Source: Bedellia somnulentella (Eukaryota; Arthropoda; Insecta; Lepidoptera; Bedelliidae). From it: a DNA stretch of 64,000 nt. A program made the position numbers and the translations under genes. Positions within the stretch are counted from its first letter, which is position 1. Every line of letters begins with the position of its first letter. The stretch lies in NCBI GenBank assembly GCA_963576735.1, contig OY755177.1:15624001-15688000 (forward strand), in the 5' to 3' direction. The notes below the pieces were generated by a model that saw only the letters and a list, made by a program, of their open reading frames with translations, was not told where the DNA came from and did no database searches. This document shows positions 57,301-64,000 of the stretch, piece by piece.

Positions 57301-58197
57301 CATTTTATCTGTTGACAAATTATTTTAATAATTAAACGCTGCTTTACATTATATATCACTGAAGTAAATGGCAAGTTAAAGTAAATCCACCTACCTATAG
57401 ACAGAAAATGACTATTAAAAAAACTATTTAGATATTCCTTGTTTTAAGTGAAGAAAGATGAACAGTTCGTTAACACTATTATATATATGAGAAAATTATG
57501 GTTGCCTTTTTAAAATATACTAGTGGAAATATATTGAGTGAGCCCAGTTCTTAAACAATTTAACTTCCAACGAGCAAGTAAGTAAGCGGTGTCAAGTGTA
57601 CTTACTTCCCACGTGGGATTCCTTGTATGTAAGTGACCATTTTCTCCAATCGTTATAACAATGTGCACAAATTCAACAAGGATTTGAAAGAAACTACCTT
57701 AGTATACCTTCATTTCTTTTCTTAAAATATTTATAGTTTTTTTTTGCAATAGCCGTCAGCTTGCATAAAATTAATAAGTTATTTTAGAACATCACTTATC
57801 CATATTTTCCGTGGGAGTCGTAAGAGACAGCTTAGGTTATTAGAGTTTTTGAGTTGCCCATTAATGTAAGTAATGACCAACCATCCTTTTTTACAATCTT
57901 TTCCCCGCTCAACTTCCAAAAGTGTTTAAGCAGTTTTGAATTCTAAAGCTCTGGCTACCTCTTTTTGAGATTTATAGCCGTGAGTGTATGTATGTTATGT
58001 AAATAGTTATAAATCTCACCCAAAACGTCTTTATAGTTCTTCTTCTGATCGGGTTCCTGTCGGTACCTGAGGTTGTTGTCCACCGCCTGTTTCAGCGGGT
58101 CTGAGTAACATATCAGCGGGTCCTCGCGCAGGCGCAGTGGCGTGCGGCGGCGGCGGCGCGCGGACGACCGATGGAGCGACTCGTACACACATACGCC
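51134..58197 (-). CDS. Host gene, six visible exons, CSPP1-like protein (tentative), 5' end outside recognised sequence
   Basis: Six minus-strand blocks join in a consistent reading frame: 58197-58020, 57308-57235, 57116-57024, 56506-55938, 53243-53168 and 51301-51134. Each has an AG acceptor and each internal end a GT donor. They total 1158 nt, 385 codons and TAA. The chain starts GVCVYESLHRSS, then has basic RRRRR, DPLKQAVDNN and a charged helix (KMVVQRKKALKDQRKRDMEY). PWGRPGPGG follows, then a long Lys/Glu/Ser-rich disordered stretch, REMLNMEYLKELKHQM, and finally LWGRPGHGAP. Alternating charged helices and WGRPG-G motifs remind me of CSPP1, a centrosome and microtubule-binding protein, but I cannot search to confirm. 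The start codon and first exon(s) are not found. Introns contain SINEs, and the upstream side holds a mariner piece and an intact LINE. Confidence 0.72.
51752..51905 (-). mobile_element. SINE-A, 5'-truncated copy in host intron
   Basis: From the tail ACATACATACATACATTTAC to GATGTGGTTGGAGGCCCGTC on the minus strand. It lies in the intron between exons e and f. Confidence 0.9.
51990..52395 (-). mobile_element. SINE-B, old copy split by a LINE 3' fragment
   Basis: Both halves of SINE-B are recognisable on the minus strand. The tRNA head side (GAATTCCTGTG, GCCTACACCATTG) lies at 52345-52395. The body (ACGTGTGGTTAATTTATTGT and TGTTCGGAGTACCC reversed) lies at 51990-52165. Between them is inserted the RTE fragment described next. 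Intronic. Confidence 0.7.
52165..52345 (+). mobile_element. RTE LINE 3' fragment (second lineage), inserted in SINE-B
   Basis: One frame reads ARWSDYNITKFAGHR and a later one KWCIEKMAYSPQWRQEAG. These correspond to the GRPPTRWTDDLVK...EAYVQQW end of the element at 42.4 kb. It has a stop and frameshifts. It is an old nested remnant in a host intron. Confidence 0.6.
52483..52730 (-). mobile_element. SINE-A, full-length copy in host intron
   Basis: ATAACGAC at 52475-52482 and 52731-52738 may be the target duplication. All family blocks are present on the minus strand. Confidence 0.92.
52740..53167. other. Intron sequence, nothing else recognised
   Basis: AT-rich, between SINE-A and exon e. Confidence 0.5.
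53168..53243 (-). CDS. Host gene exon e (76 nt)
   Basis: Acceptor AATTACAG/ATGG and donor AAAGAG/GTAAGT. It completes the GA|A codon (Glu) left by exon d, then reads WREMLNMEYLKELKHQMCVK, SQLKE. It is 25 codons of likely coiled coil, ending in phase 0. Confidence 0.8.
53244..54227. other. Intron sequence, nothing else recognised
   Basis: The 80-codon frame at 53350-53592 has no recognised domain and lies antisense in the host intron. Confidence 0.45.
54238..54608 (+). mobile_element. SINE-B variant with a different tRNA anticodon arm, in host intron
   Basis: ATAAATAT at 54228-54235 and 54611-54618 may be its target duplication. The body is standard, but the head has a clean arm CGCCC-GAAAAACAGAA-GGGCG before the B box GTTCCAATCCTGGG. 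It also has an unusual insert, CTTCTCTGGAAACTAGATGG, in place of the usual CTCTGAACACCAGG. It is a distinct subfamily. Confidence 0.9.
54619..55937. other. Intron sequence, nothing else recognised
   Basis: AT-rich sequence between SINE-B and the exon d donor. Confidence 0.5.
55938..56506 (-). CDS. Host gene exon d (569 nt), disordered Lys/Ser/Glu-rich segment
   Basis: Starts RVHYSAVNLSRWFQGWTDNE. It continues with a low-complexity charged region (KREDDSSDKENKPSSIEKLP), then KRLPNGERVQRIAFDD and ends PLARRRRVGARTLPSSDVTR, LEQKC. The donor GCGA/GTAAGT is consensus; reading through it gives an apparent TAA stop two bases on. The acceptor at 56507-56508 (ATCTTTGAG/CGAG) fits the phase 0 of exon c. 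An alternative AG at 56518-56519 does not. The open frame extends upstream to 56602 only because it runs into a SINE-B. Confidence 0.78.
56537..56870 (-). mobile_element. SINE-B, diverged copy directly upstream of exon d
   Basis: On the minus strand: CCGGGTCAGGCCTACACCAA, CAGCGGTGAGGAAAAATCGT, CACCTAGTG reversed and CTCCTTCGGGGATATGCGGC. It ends GTAAACGTTTATTTTTT about 30 nt before the exon d splice site. Its orientation equals that of the host gene. Confidence 0.88.
57024..57116 (-). CDS. Host gene exon c (93 nt) with WGRPG motif
   Basis: Acceptor ATTTTAG/CAAACC and strong donor CTATG/GTAAGT. Its 31 codons read QTIAGPWGRPGPGGTIWRNP, then RDIGLNFNKSM. Glycine/proline-rich coding within AT-rich DNA, and in-phase ends, make this a firm exon. 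Confidence 0.82.
57235..57308 (-). CDS. Host gene exon b (74 nt)
   Basis: Acceptor TTTGTCAACAG/ATAAAATG and donor AAATG/GTACAG. The split codon G+AT gives Asp, and the rest reads KMVVQRKKALKDQRKRDMEY, then ERQM. It ends in phase 0. It is a very charged, helix-forming segment. Confidence 0.78.
57815..57995 (+). mobile_element. SINE-A, diverged copy antisense in host intron
   Basis: CGTGGGAGTCGTAAGAGACA, TTTTCCCCGCTCAACTTCCA and GCCGTGAGTGTATGTATG. It ends within about 25 bp of the donor of exon a. Confidence 0.85.
58020..58197 (-). CDS. Host gene exon a (most 5' visible)
   Basis: Acceptor TATTTTCCAG/GGCG and donor TTTTGG/GTGAGA. It has 178 nt, starts in phase 0 and ends in phase 1. It encodes GVCVYESLHRSSARRRRRTP and, further on, DPLICYSDPLKQAVDNNLRY and QKKNYKDVL. 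GC- and CpG-rich codon use contrasts with the flanking AT-rich introns, supporting selection. A SINE-A tail begins about 30 bp past the donor. Confidence 0.8.
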
Positions 58198-58430
58198 CTG
58201 GAAAATACAGTCGAAGATTCTAAATAGTTATCTTACTTACTGTTCATAGGTCGTCTGGAAGAGGTTGCTTCAAGTGATAATACCGTCGATTGTTATTCTT
58301 TTGAATAATATTACTTCTGTATATGTTTTAATACTGAGGTGAATTAAAGAGTTTTCTTTTCATTTATTTTTTACCTGTTACCTGTATATTATAATCTATT
58401 TAAATTTTAAGTTCAAATATATATATACAA

Positions 58431-58935
58431 GGGGCATGCCAATAGAAGTTAGATACTCTTTTCTCATTTAATTGACACTGGCAAGCTATAAACCATCATA
58501 TTGGCTGGTTTTTTATTGACATATTTGAATATAGAACACACTTCTTTTATGAGCATCATTTTTTCGAGAATCTGGCGGGAATTCACTTGCAACAATGGAG
58601 CTCAGCCGGCTTGATTTTTGCGCTATGATTTATTATGACTTTAAAAAAGGTTTAAAGCCTCAATAATATTTTGAACTTTTGGCTTCTAGTTTTAGTGAGT
58701 CTGCTTGTTCCCGAGCAACAGTATTTAATTGGTTTAATTTAAAAGAGGACGGGGATGTCTCGAAGATGAAGCGAAGACAGGACGGCCGCCAACCGCGGTC
58801 ACACAAGAAAACGTTCGCGCAGTCGAAAAACTTATTCGCAAAAACCGAAGAATTGCATATGTAGAGCTAGAGCGAGAACTAGGAATTGGATCAGCAGCAA
58901 TGCAAACCATAATTCACAACTTTATGATTAATATA
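58431..58935 (+). mobile_element. mariner-type transposon, 5' part
   Basis: A leading GGGGCATGCCAATAGAAG stretch after TATATATA may be its terminal repeat. It is followed by ~160 bp of leader and the transposase N-terminus. The 3' half, with the catalytic D,D34D triad, is missing. Confidence 0.65.
58596..58925 (+). pseudogene. mariner transposase N-terminal DNA-binding region, broken
   Basis: The reading MELSRLDFCAMIYYDFKKGL is followed by a stop at LKPQ/TAA. It continues as FSESACSRATVFNWFN (first helix-turn-helix). After a frameshift near 58810 it resumes as ENVRAVEKLIRKNRRIAYVE, then LERELGIGSAAMQTIIHN (second helix-turn-helix). The order and spacing match mariner transposases. With a stop, a frameshift and truncation it is inert. 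Confidence 0.75.
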
Positions 58936-59800
58936 ATTATTTAGGCACTATCAGCCCAGCAAGTCATAATTGTCCTTATCTATTACCATCCATAGACAAT
59001 ACACTTACTATATATATGTACCTACTATATTTATAATTAACTTGCACACTTCCAATTTTAAAACTCATAACAGTTGGTTTAGATTTAAAACCCAAAAAAA
59101 ATATTACAAAAGAAAGCAAACACGTGAATCAATAACACAAATAATATTATTTTTATTGCCACACTATACTTTATTTTAATACAAATAAAATATTAAATAT
59201 ATTGATTTGTTCAACGTATTTATTTCATCATTTTAAATAATATTCCTATCAAACAAAACGCACTTTTACTAATGATCAACCTACCGAGACGTGCAAAACA
59301 TTCACACAATATTAACGTCACAAAGTTCATTATAGCGTGTGTCGACACACTACTTTTACTAAGGGCCAATATACTGTATGATAGATGGCCAGTTGATTGT
59401 ATCTTCATGGGTGGTAATAAGAAGAGCCATTTTATTAAATTTCGTATGGCTTTACGAGTTTCGAATTTTCATTTTTTGTTCATTAGCGTCGCGTTGATGT
59501 AATAATTTAGCCATCTCTAAAGTTGGTCAAGCAAGTTAAGTAAGACCCACTTCTCTATTACTGGTATATCAGAATCTTTTATAATAATCATATTAAGTTT
59601 TATTCCAGATGGGTTTTCACTAGAAGTTAATTTTTTTTCATAACAGGGCATGTAAGATAAAATAACGGAAAACATTTATTTTTAGTCGTAAACAATGATG
59701 GATTGGCAATTTTTAACATCATCATATAATTACATTCATTTACTCTTATCCTTCTCATTATCCTTTGTTGTATGTCATTATAAATTATAATCGTGGTCCA
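58936..59800. other. Non-coding, nothing recognised
   Basis: AT-rich spacer. Paired frames at 59220-59502 on both strands are chance. Confidence 0.5.
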
Positions 59801-59802
59801 AT

Positions 59803-62800
59803 ATGTGTTCGAATTCTAATAAACACGGAGGCGGCGATGTAGCTCGCCCCTCATCACGCCATGGTTTCTCACGGGGCGAAAAGTGGGCTAAAGAGACCCG
59901 CTTCAGTACGATGAATGTATGTGGAGGAATGTTTGAAAAATTAGATGAAGTATGTATGATTATGAATGAAAGAAAACTGGATTTTCTATGTTTAAATGAG
60001 ACGAAGCGTAAGGGAAAGGAAGTTTCACAACTTGGCAACATCACAGCAATCTGGTCTGGAGTCGCTGCCAATGACCGAGCTAGCCAAGGAGTGGGACTTC
60101 TGATATCTGAAAGGATGGCTCAGTGTATGAAAGATTACGAATGTGTGAGTCCAAGGCTCCTGTGGATTAAAGTGAAATTGGGACTAGTCCGGATGCGCAT
60201 AATTTGCGTTTATGCTCCGGACATGTCTAAATCCCTATCCGAGAGGGAGGAGTTTTGGAATCTGTTAGACGATGTTGTGAATGGGTGTGATCAGAATGAG
60301 AGACTTATAATGTTAGGAGATTTTAATGGCTGGGTTGGTGTGTCACGCAACGGTTGCGAAAGAGTTTTAGGAAAGTTTGGCGATCAAAGAATGAATGAGA
60401 ATGGTGAGAAATTGATTGAGGTATGTTTGGAGAGGAACCTTTGTGTTACAAACACGTTGTTTAAACACAAAGATATCCATATGTATACAAGACAGAGGGG
60501 AAGCAAGAGAAGTATGATTGATTTTGTGATAGTTGATGAAAGGCTGAGAGCAAAGGTTGTTAACACCAGGGTCTATAGGGGCACGAACGTTGGCACAGAT
60601 CACTTTCTCGTTATATCACGATTAAGGGGTCTGTGTACGCGTTGGCGTCACAGGCCTAAAGTGTCCACAACGGATTTTGCGAGAATAAAAGTGGAAAAAC
60701 TGCAAGAAGATGAAAATATCAGAGATGAATACGTCAGGAAATTGGATGATAGACTAAGTTGCGTGGAGATGAAGGATGAAATGGAAATAGAAGAAGTATG
60801 GGATGTGCTCAAATCGACGATGGTTGAATGTGCGGCGGAAGTTTGTGGAGTGTGTAAAAGGTCAAATAGACCACCAACAAGTTGGTGGGATAAAGTTGTG
60901 AAAGAGGCGGTTGGAGATAAGAAGAAAGCGTGGTTAGATTTATTAGCGATTAAAGCTAGTAAACGGATGAATGCGAGTGTAACTGACGATGTAGTTCAGA
61001 AAAGTGAAGATGAATATAAGAGAGTTAAGAATAAGGTGAAGAAGAAAATAGAGAAGAAAAAGCGGGATTTGCAAGAGTGGTGTGAGAGGAAACTTTCTGA
61101 TAATTTCCGGAATAACCAAAAGTTATTCTGGAAGTATATCCGGAAGGAAAAGGGAGTTTCCCAAAACACGAGAGTGAGTGTAATAAGAGATGAACAGGGT
61201 GAATTGGCGACGGATGAAAGTAGCATGAAACGGGTATGGAAGAATTATTTTGAGGGACTGTTTGAAAAAGAGGATGCATCCATTTCTTCGCCAATCGACA
61301 GTAATGTTGATTGGAACGAAGATATGGGTGATTCCAGTGACAGTGAGATTAGTATGGAAGAAATAATGAAAGCAATGAAAAGTATGAAAGTAGGGAAGGC
61401 GGCAGGGTATGATAGGATTACTATCGAAATGCTGAGGGCTGGTAAAGGGTTGGTGGCTTCTTGGTTGTACTTCCTTTTCCAAAAATGCTGGTCGAGTGGC
61501 AAAGTTCCACGAGACTGGTGCAAGGCGGTGATTGTGCCTCTATATAAAGGAAAGGGGTCACACCAAGAGGCTAAAAACTACCGCGGCATCAACTTACTCA
61601 GCATTGTTGGTAAATTGTATGCTAAGGTACTGATTCAAAGAGTGATGAATGAAACTGATGAGAAAATATGGGATGTGCAAGCGGGATTTAGGCAAGGAAT
61701 GGGATGTATGGATCAAATCTTCTCTCTAAGGAGCATCACTGAAAAGTTCTTAGCTAAGAACCAAAAGGTGTATTGCTCCTTCATTGATTTAGAGAAGGCG
61801 TATGATAGGGTGGTAAGAAAGTGTTTATGGGAGGTGTTATCCAAGTTCGGTTTGGGGAGTCAACTTATACGTGCATTGGTATCACTCTATGAGGATTCTA
61901 GTGCATGTGTAAGAGTGAACGGGGAAAACACTGACTGGTTCGGAATCTCTAGGGGTGTCCGACAGGGATGTGTAGCTTCTCCGTGGCTCTTCAATTTGTT
62001 CATGGATGACTGTTTGACAGAGTTGCGTAAAAGTGATTATGGACTAAGAATGGGTGGATTCATCATTAAATGCCTCTTGTATGCTGACGATCAAGTGATA
62101 CTTGCATCATCGGCAGAAGAGTTGCAAGAGATGATGAATATTGCATGTGAGTCTTTTGTAAGAAAGGGAATGAGGGTGAATGTGGATAAGACCAAAACGA
62201 TGGTTTTTGAGAGACAGGAAGATGTGACAGAATGCGTGATTGCGATTGATGGTAAGGATGTGGAACAGGTGAAGGAGTTTGTATATCTGGGAAGTTTGTT
62301 TACTAGGGATGGAAAATGTGATGAATACATTGAAAGAAGAGTGAAAAGGGGTAATGCGGTAAATGGAGCAATGAATAGCCTAATGATCAGTCAATCGGTG
62401 TCTGAAAAGGCCCGAATGGCTGTGCATGATGCTGTTCTTGTTCCTACGCTTATGTATGGAAGCGAATGTTGGGTGTGGCAGAAGAAGCATGAGAGCAGAG
62501 TGAATGCAGTAGAGATGAGGTCCCTCAGAAAAATTTGTAATGTTAGATTGTGTGACCGAGTGAGAAATAGTGTTATTCGTGAAAACTGTGGTGTGAAAGA
62601 TGATATTGTAAGAAAGATAGAAAAAGGAATGTTGAGATGGTTTGGGCACATAGAGAGGATAGATGATAGAAAATTGGTAAAAGGGATCTATAGAGCTAGT
62701 GTGGATGGTAATGTTAGTAGAGGACGACCACGGAGAACATACTTGGACCAAATTGAGAGTGTGCTCAAAAAGGCTGGCGTCCGAAGTATGAAGAATAAAA

Positions 62801-62904
62801 GAGCATGTATGAAAAGATTGATGGATGTAAACGAAGCTAGAGAGGTTTGTCAGGATCGTACAAAGTGGCGATCGATAGTCTCTGCCTACCCCAATGGGAA
62901 TTAA
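59803..62904 (+). CDS. RTE LINE polyprotein: AP-like endonuclease plus reverse transcriptase, uninterrupted
   Basis: The open frame has 1033 codons. The AP endonuclease-like domain, about residues 33-272, shows STMNVCGG (Asn38), LCLNETK (Glu66), YAPD (Tyr137), MLGDFNGW (Asp173/Asn175), SMIDFVIV (Asp240) and GTDHF (Asp266/His267). These are the catalytic residues expected for target nicking. A charged linker follows. The RT at ~560-830 has KNYRGINLLSIVGKLYAKVL, FIDLEKAYDRV (block A), GVRQGCVASPWLFNLFMDD, and LLYADD at 760-763 (catalytic pair). The C-terminus has GRPRRTYLDQIE and ends SAYPNGN. No frameshift or stop is seen, so it may be active. The first Met is at 59803, but Met37 in the N-terminal strand shows the true start lies upstream of it. 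Met1 is the simplest choice. Confidence 0.92.
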   Translation: MCSNSNKHGGGDVARPSSRHGFSRGEKWAKETRFSTMNVCGGMFEKLDEVCMIMNERKLDFLCLNETKRKGKEVSQLGNITAIWSGVAANDRASQGVGLLISERMAQCMKDYECVSPRLLWIKVKLGLVRMRIICVYAPDMSKSLSEREEFWNLLDDVVNGCDQNERLIMLGDFNGWVGVSRNGCERVLGKFGDQRMNENGEKLIEVCLERNLCVTNTLFKHKDIHMYTRQRGSKRSMIDFVIVDERLRAKVVNTRVYRGTNVGTDHFLVISRLRGLCTRWRHRPKVSTTDFARIKVEKLQEDENIRDEYVRKLDDRLSCVEMKDEMEIEEVWDVLKSTMVECAAEVCGVCKRSNRPPTSWWDKVVKEAVGDKKKAWLDLLAIKASKRMNASVTDDVVQKSEDEYKRVKNKVKKKIEKKKRDLQEWCERKLSDNFRNNQKLFWKYIRKEKGVSQNTRVSVIRDEQGELATDESSMKRVWKNYFEGLFEKEDASISSPIDSNVDWNEDMGDSSDSEISMEEIMKAMKSMKVGKAAGYDRITIEMLRAGKGLVASWLYFLFQKCWSSGKVPRDWCKAVIVPLYKGKGSHQEAKNYRGINLLSIVGKLYAKVLIQRVMNETDEKIWDVQAGFRQGMGCMDQIFSLRSITEKFLAKNQKVYCSFIDLEKAYDRVVRKCLWEVLSKFGLGSQLIRALVSLYEDSSACVRVNGENTDWFGISRGVRQGCVASPWLFNLFMDDCLTELRKSDYGLRMGGFIIKCLLYADDQVILASSAEELQEMMNIACESFVRKGMRVNVDKTKTMVFERQEDVTECVIAIDGKDVEQVKEFVYLGSLFTRDGKCDEYIERRVKRGNAVNGAMNSLMISQSVSEKARMAVHDAVLVPTLMYGSECWVWQKKHESRVNAVEMRSLRKICNVRLCDRVRNSVIRENCGVKDDIVRKIEKGMLRWFGHIERIDDRKLVKGIYRASVDGNVSRGRPRRTYLDQIESVLKKAGVRSMKNKRACMKRLMDVNEAREVCQDRTKWRSIVSAYPNGN

Positions 62905-62936
62905 TGGCGTGAGTATATGTATGTATGTATGTATGA
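59803..62936 (+). mobile_element. Intact or near-intact RTE LINE (~3.1 kb)
   Basis: The one long ORF ends in the 3' hairpin and (TATG)n tail at 62904-62936. The 5' border lies around 59803-59830. I found no certain target duplication, although AACACG occurs at both ends (59821 and 62943). There is essentially no 3' UTR. It is the only copy here with the endonuclease and so the only possible source element in the window. Confidence 0.9.
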
Positions 62937-63060
62937 CATCAAAACACGTTCTGAGTCTGAGTTAAAACCAAACAGTAGGAGATTTACCCACTTTACAGGA
63001 TCTCTATTGTAAGAGCCATGCCAATTTTTTAAATGTCAATAAAAATAGTGTAAATGTGTA
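62937..63060. other. Short spacer
   Basis: Between the LINE tail and the Penelope-like fragment. Confidence 0.5.
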
Positions 63061-63063
63061 TTT

Positions 63064-63692
63064 GTAATTGAAACAATTATTGATTTTCGGATATTTTAAT
63101 CGCGTGTTATTACATTATTTTTAAAGCCCGACGCGACGTTTCGAAAACTTTTTAGTTATCATGTTCACGGGAAGACTGAGGTGTTATTTGTCACTATACA
63201 GTACTATAAAATTATTAATACTAACTGCCTTCACAAAATTTTAAGTTACATTTGCGTTTCATATTTGCTATGTACAAAAAGAGCTAATGTTACCTGGAGT
63301 CTTGCTAGTGTTCTTCCCTTGCTTAGTTGTGCTAATGATCGGGTTCCAAGCAGGTGGTAATTGCCAACCATCATCTCTATTGAAGTTTGGATGTTTCTTT
63401 ATTTCAATAAATTCGCGTATCATTCTAGGTATCAATCGATTCTCTTTTGCTAGAATTGTAGGTTTGTCAAAACGCATGTGGTGGTTTGGCTTATCGAAGG
63501 TGTGTTCACACAAAGCAGATCTTCCAAGACGCCTATTCTTCATATCAGCAATATGTTCTCTTACGCGAGTTGTTACACTACGCTTTGTTTGGCCGATGTA
63601 GTAATAGTGATGTATTAAAGCGTAGTGTAGCAACTCGCATAATAATATACGCGATTAAAATATCCGAAAATCAATAGTTGTTTCAATTATAA
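63064..63692 (-). mobile_element. Penelope-like element, 3' fragment with inverted terminal segments
   Basis: A 42-bp arm at 63064-63105 (ending TTTTCGGATATTTTAATCGC) is inverted at 63649-63690. Between the arms on the minus strand lies a GIY-YIG coding end, followed by a CCCG...CGGG motif region at 63126-63171. Penelope-like elements are known for pLTRs and inverted tails, which fits. The RT is absent. Confidence 0.75.
63268..63633 (-). pseudogene. Penelope-like GIY-YIG endonuclease domain (C-terminal fragment)
   Basis: The minus frame shows YYIGQTKRSVTTRVREHIAD (GIY-YIG-like core with the conserved Arg), then RSALCEHTFDKPNHHMRFDK, a Glu-containing AKENRLIPRMIREFIEIKKH and NFNRDDGWQLPPAWNPII. 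This is the usual order for the C-terminal domain of Penelope-like proteins. The upstream RT is missing and the frame begins at the truncation. It is intact as a domain but not a complete protein. Confidence 0.85.
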
Positions 63693-63965
63693 TGTGCAAT
63701 CGTGAAAATCTTAGAAAATACTATAAATGTGTATTTACTGTAAATCTGTAATTTTGTGTCAGTTCCTTCATATCATTGTATTTTGCTGTTATATAAAATT
63801 ACCTGGAGCATGAAACACTAATAACTTATTACAGTTTAAATGATTACTTTTTTCACAAATATAATTCCAAAAGCCAATATTAACGATCACCTCACTCACT
63901 TTTAGTAAATTAAAGGTCCAGAGTATGACAAGGGAATGATCACGATATATAAATATTTTTACTTA
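63693..63965. other. Non-coding, nothing recognised
   Basis: AT-rich spacer. Confidence 0.5.
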
Positions 63966-63967
63966 TA

Positions 63968-64000
63968 GTATCGATAGTCTCTACCTATCCCAATGGAAAA
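63968..64000 (+). mobile_element. RTE LINE 3' end, diverged, cut by the window edge
   Basis: TATCGATAGTCTCTACCTAT, then CCCAATGG matches the LINE 3' hairpin with a few substitutions. The tail would lie beyond the window. Confidence 0.6.

Noticed and set aside
63268..63633. GIY-YIG frame as a homing endonuclease or host repair gene
   Set aside because: The order of motifs and the inverted flanks fit a Penelope-like element C-terminus better.
1..64000. CRISPR arrays, rRNA, bacterial operons, integrated virus genes
   Set aside because: No regularly spaced repeats with unique spacers, no rRNA-like blocks and no viral capsid or envelope-type frames were seen. All RT frames belong to LINEs.

Overview
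The window is animal, most likely lepidopteran, nuclear DNA. It is AT-rich and almost empty of host coding sequence, and it is crowded with retrotransposons, SINEs and short inverted-repeat DNA elements. The repeat set includes RTE-type LINEs with (TATG)n or (ATG)n tails, an R4/Dong-like LINE next to AAT-rich sequence, tRNA-headed SINEs, a Penelope-like fragment, and hAT, mariner and Ginger-like pieces. That set fits a moth or butterfly. Nothing looks bacterial: there are no operons, ribosome binding sites, CRISPR arrays or rRNA.

Layout. Positions 1-17 kb are mostly unrecognised AT-rich sequence with scattered SINE-A copies, 5'-truncated LINE tails and two palindromic tRNA-related elements. 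A possible regulatory patch lies at 8.6-8.8 kb and a GC/CpG-rich patch at 17.3-17.6 kb. Positions 18-28 kb hold three SINE-B copies, two more palindromic tRNA-related elements, a foldback, a hAT-like MITE with an 8-bp target duplication, a jockey/CR1-like RT fragment and a 2-kb RTE copy. Positions 31.5-35.9 kb form a nested block: an outer element with 277-bp inverted repeats contains an RTE copy and a Ginger-like element, which itself contains a SINE-A. Positions 37.9-39.8 kb carry two R4/Dong-like 3' ends. Positions 41.3-42.3 kb carry a second TIR element with the same terminal bases as the Ginger-like one. Positions 44-45 kb hold another RTE copy.

The one host gene I can support is on the minus strand, from 58197 down to 51134. 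Six exons join in consistent phase, with GT/AG borders, into 385 codons ending in TAA. Two WGRPG-type motifs and basic coiled-coil-like segments suggest a CSPP1-like centrosomal protein, but the identity is uncertain. Its introns hold SINEs. A SINE-B lies directly upstream of one splice acceptor. An intact 1033-codon RTE element (59803-62936) lies just upstream of the first visible exon.

The main theme is shared 3' ends. The abundant RTE LINE, SINE-A and SINE-B all finish with a CCCC-loop-GGG hairpin, then GCGTGA or CCGTGA and a TATG/TTATG tail. In the LINE this hairpin overlaps the last codons of the ORF. This points to one LINE machinery mobilising two SINE families.
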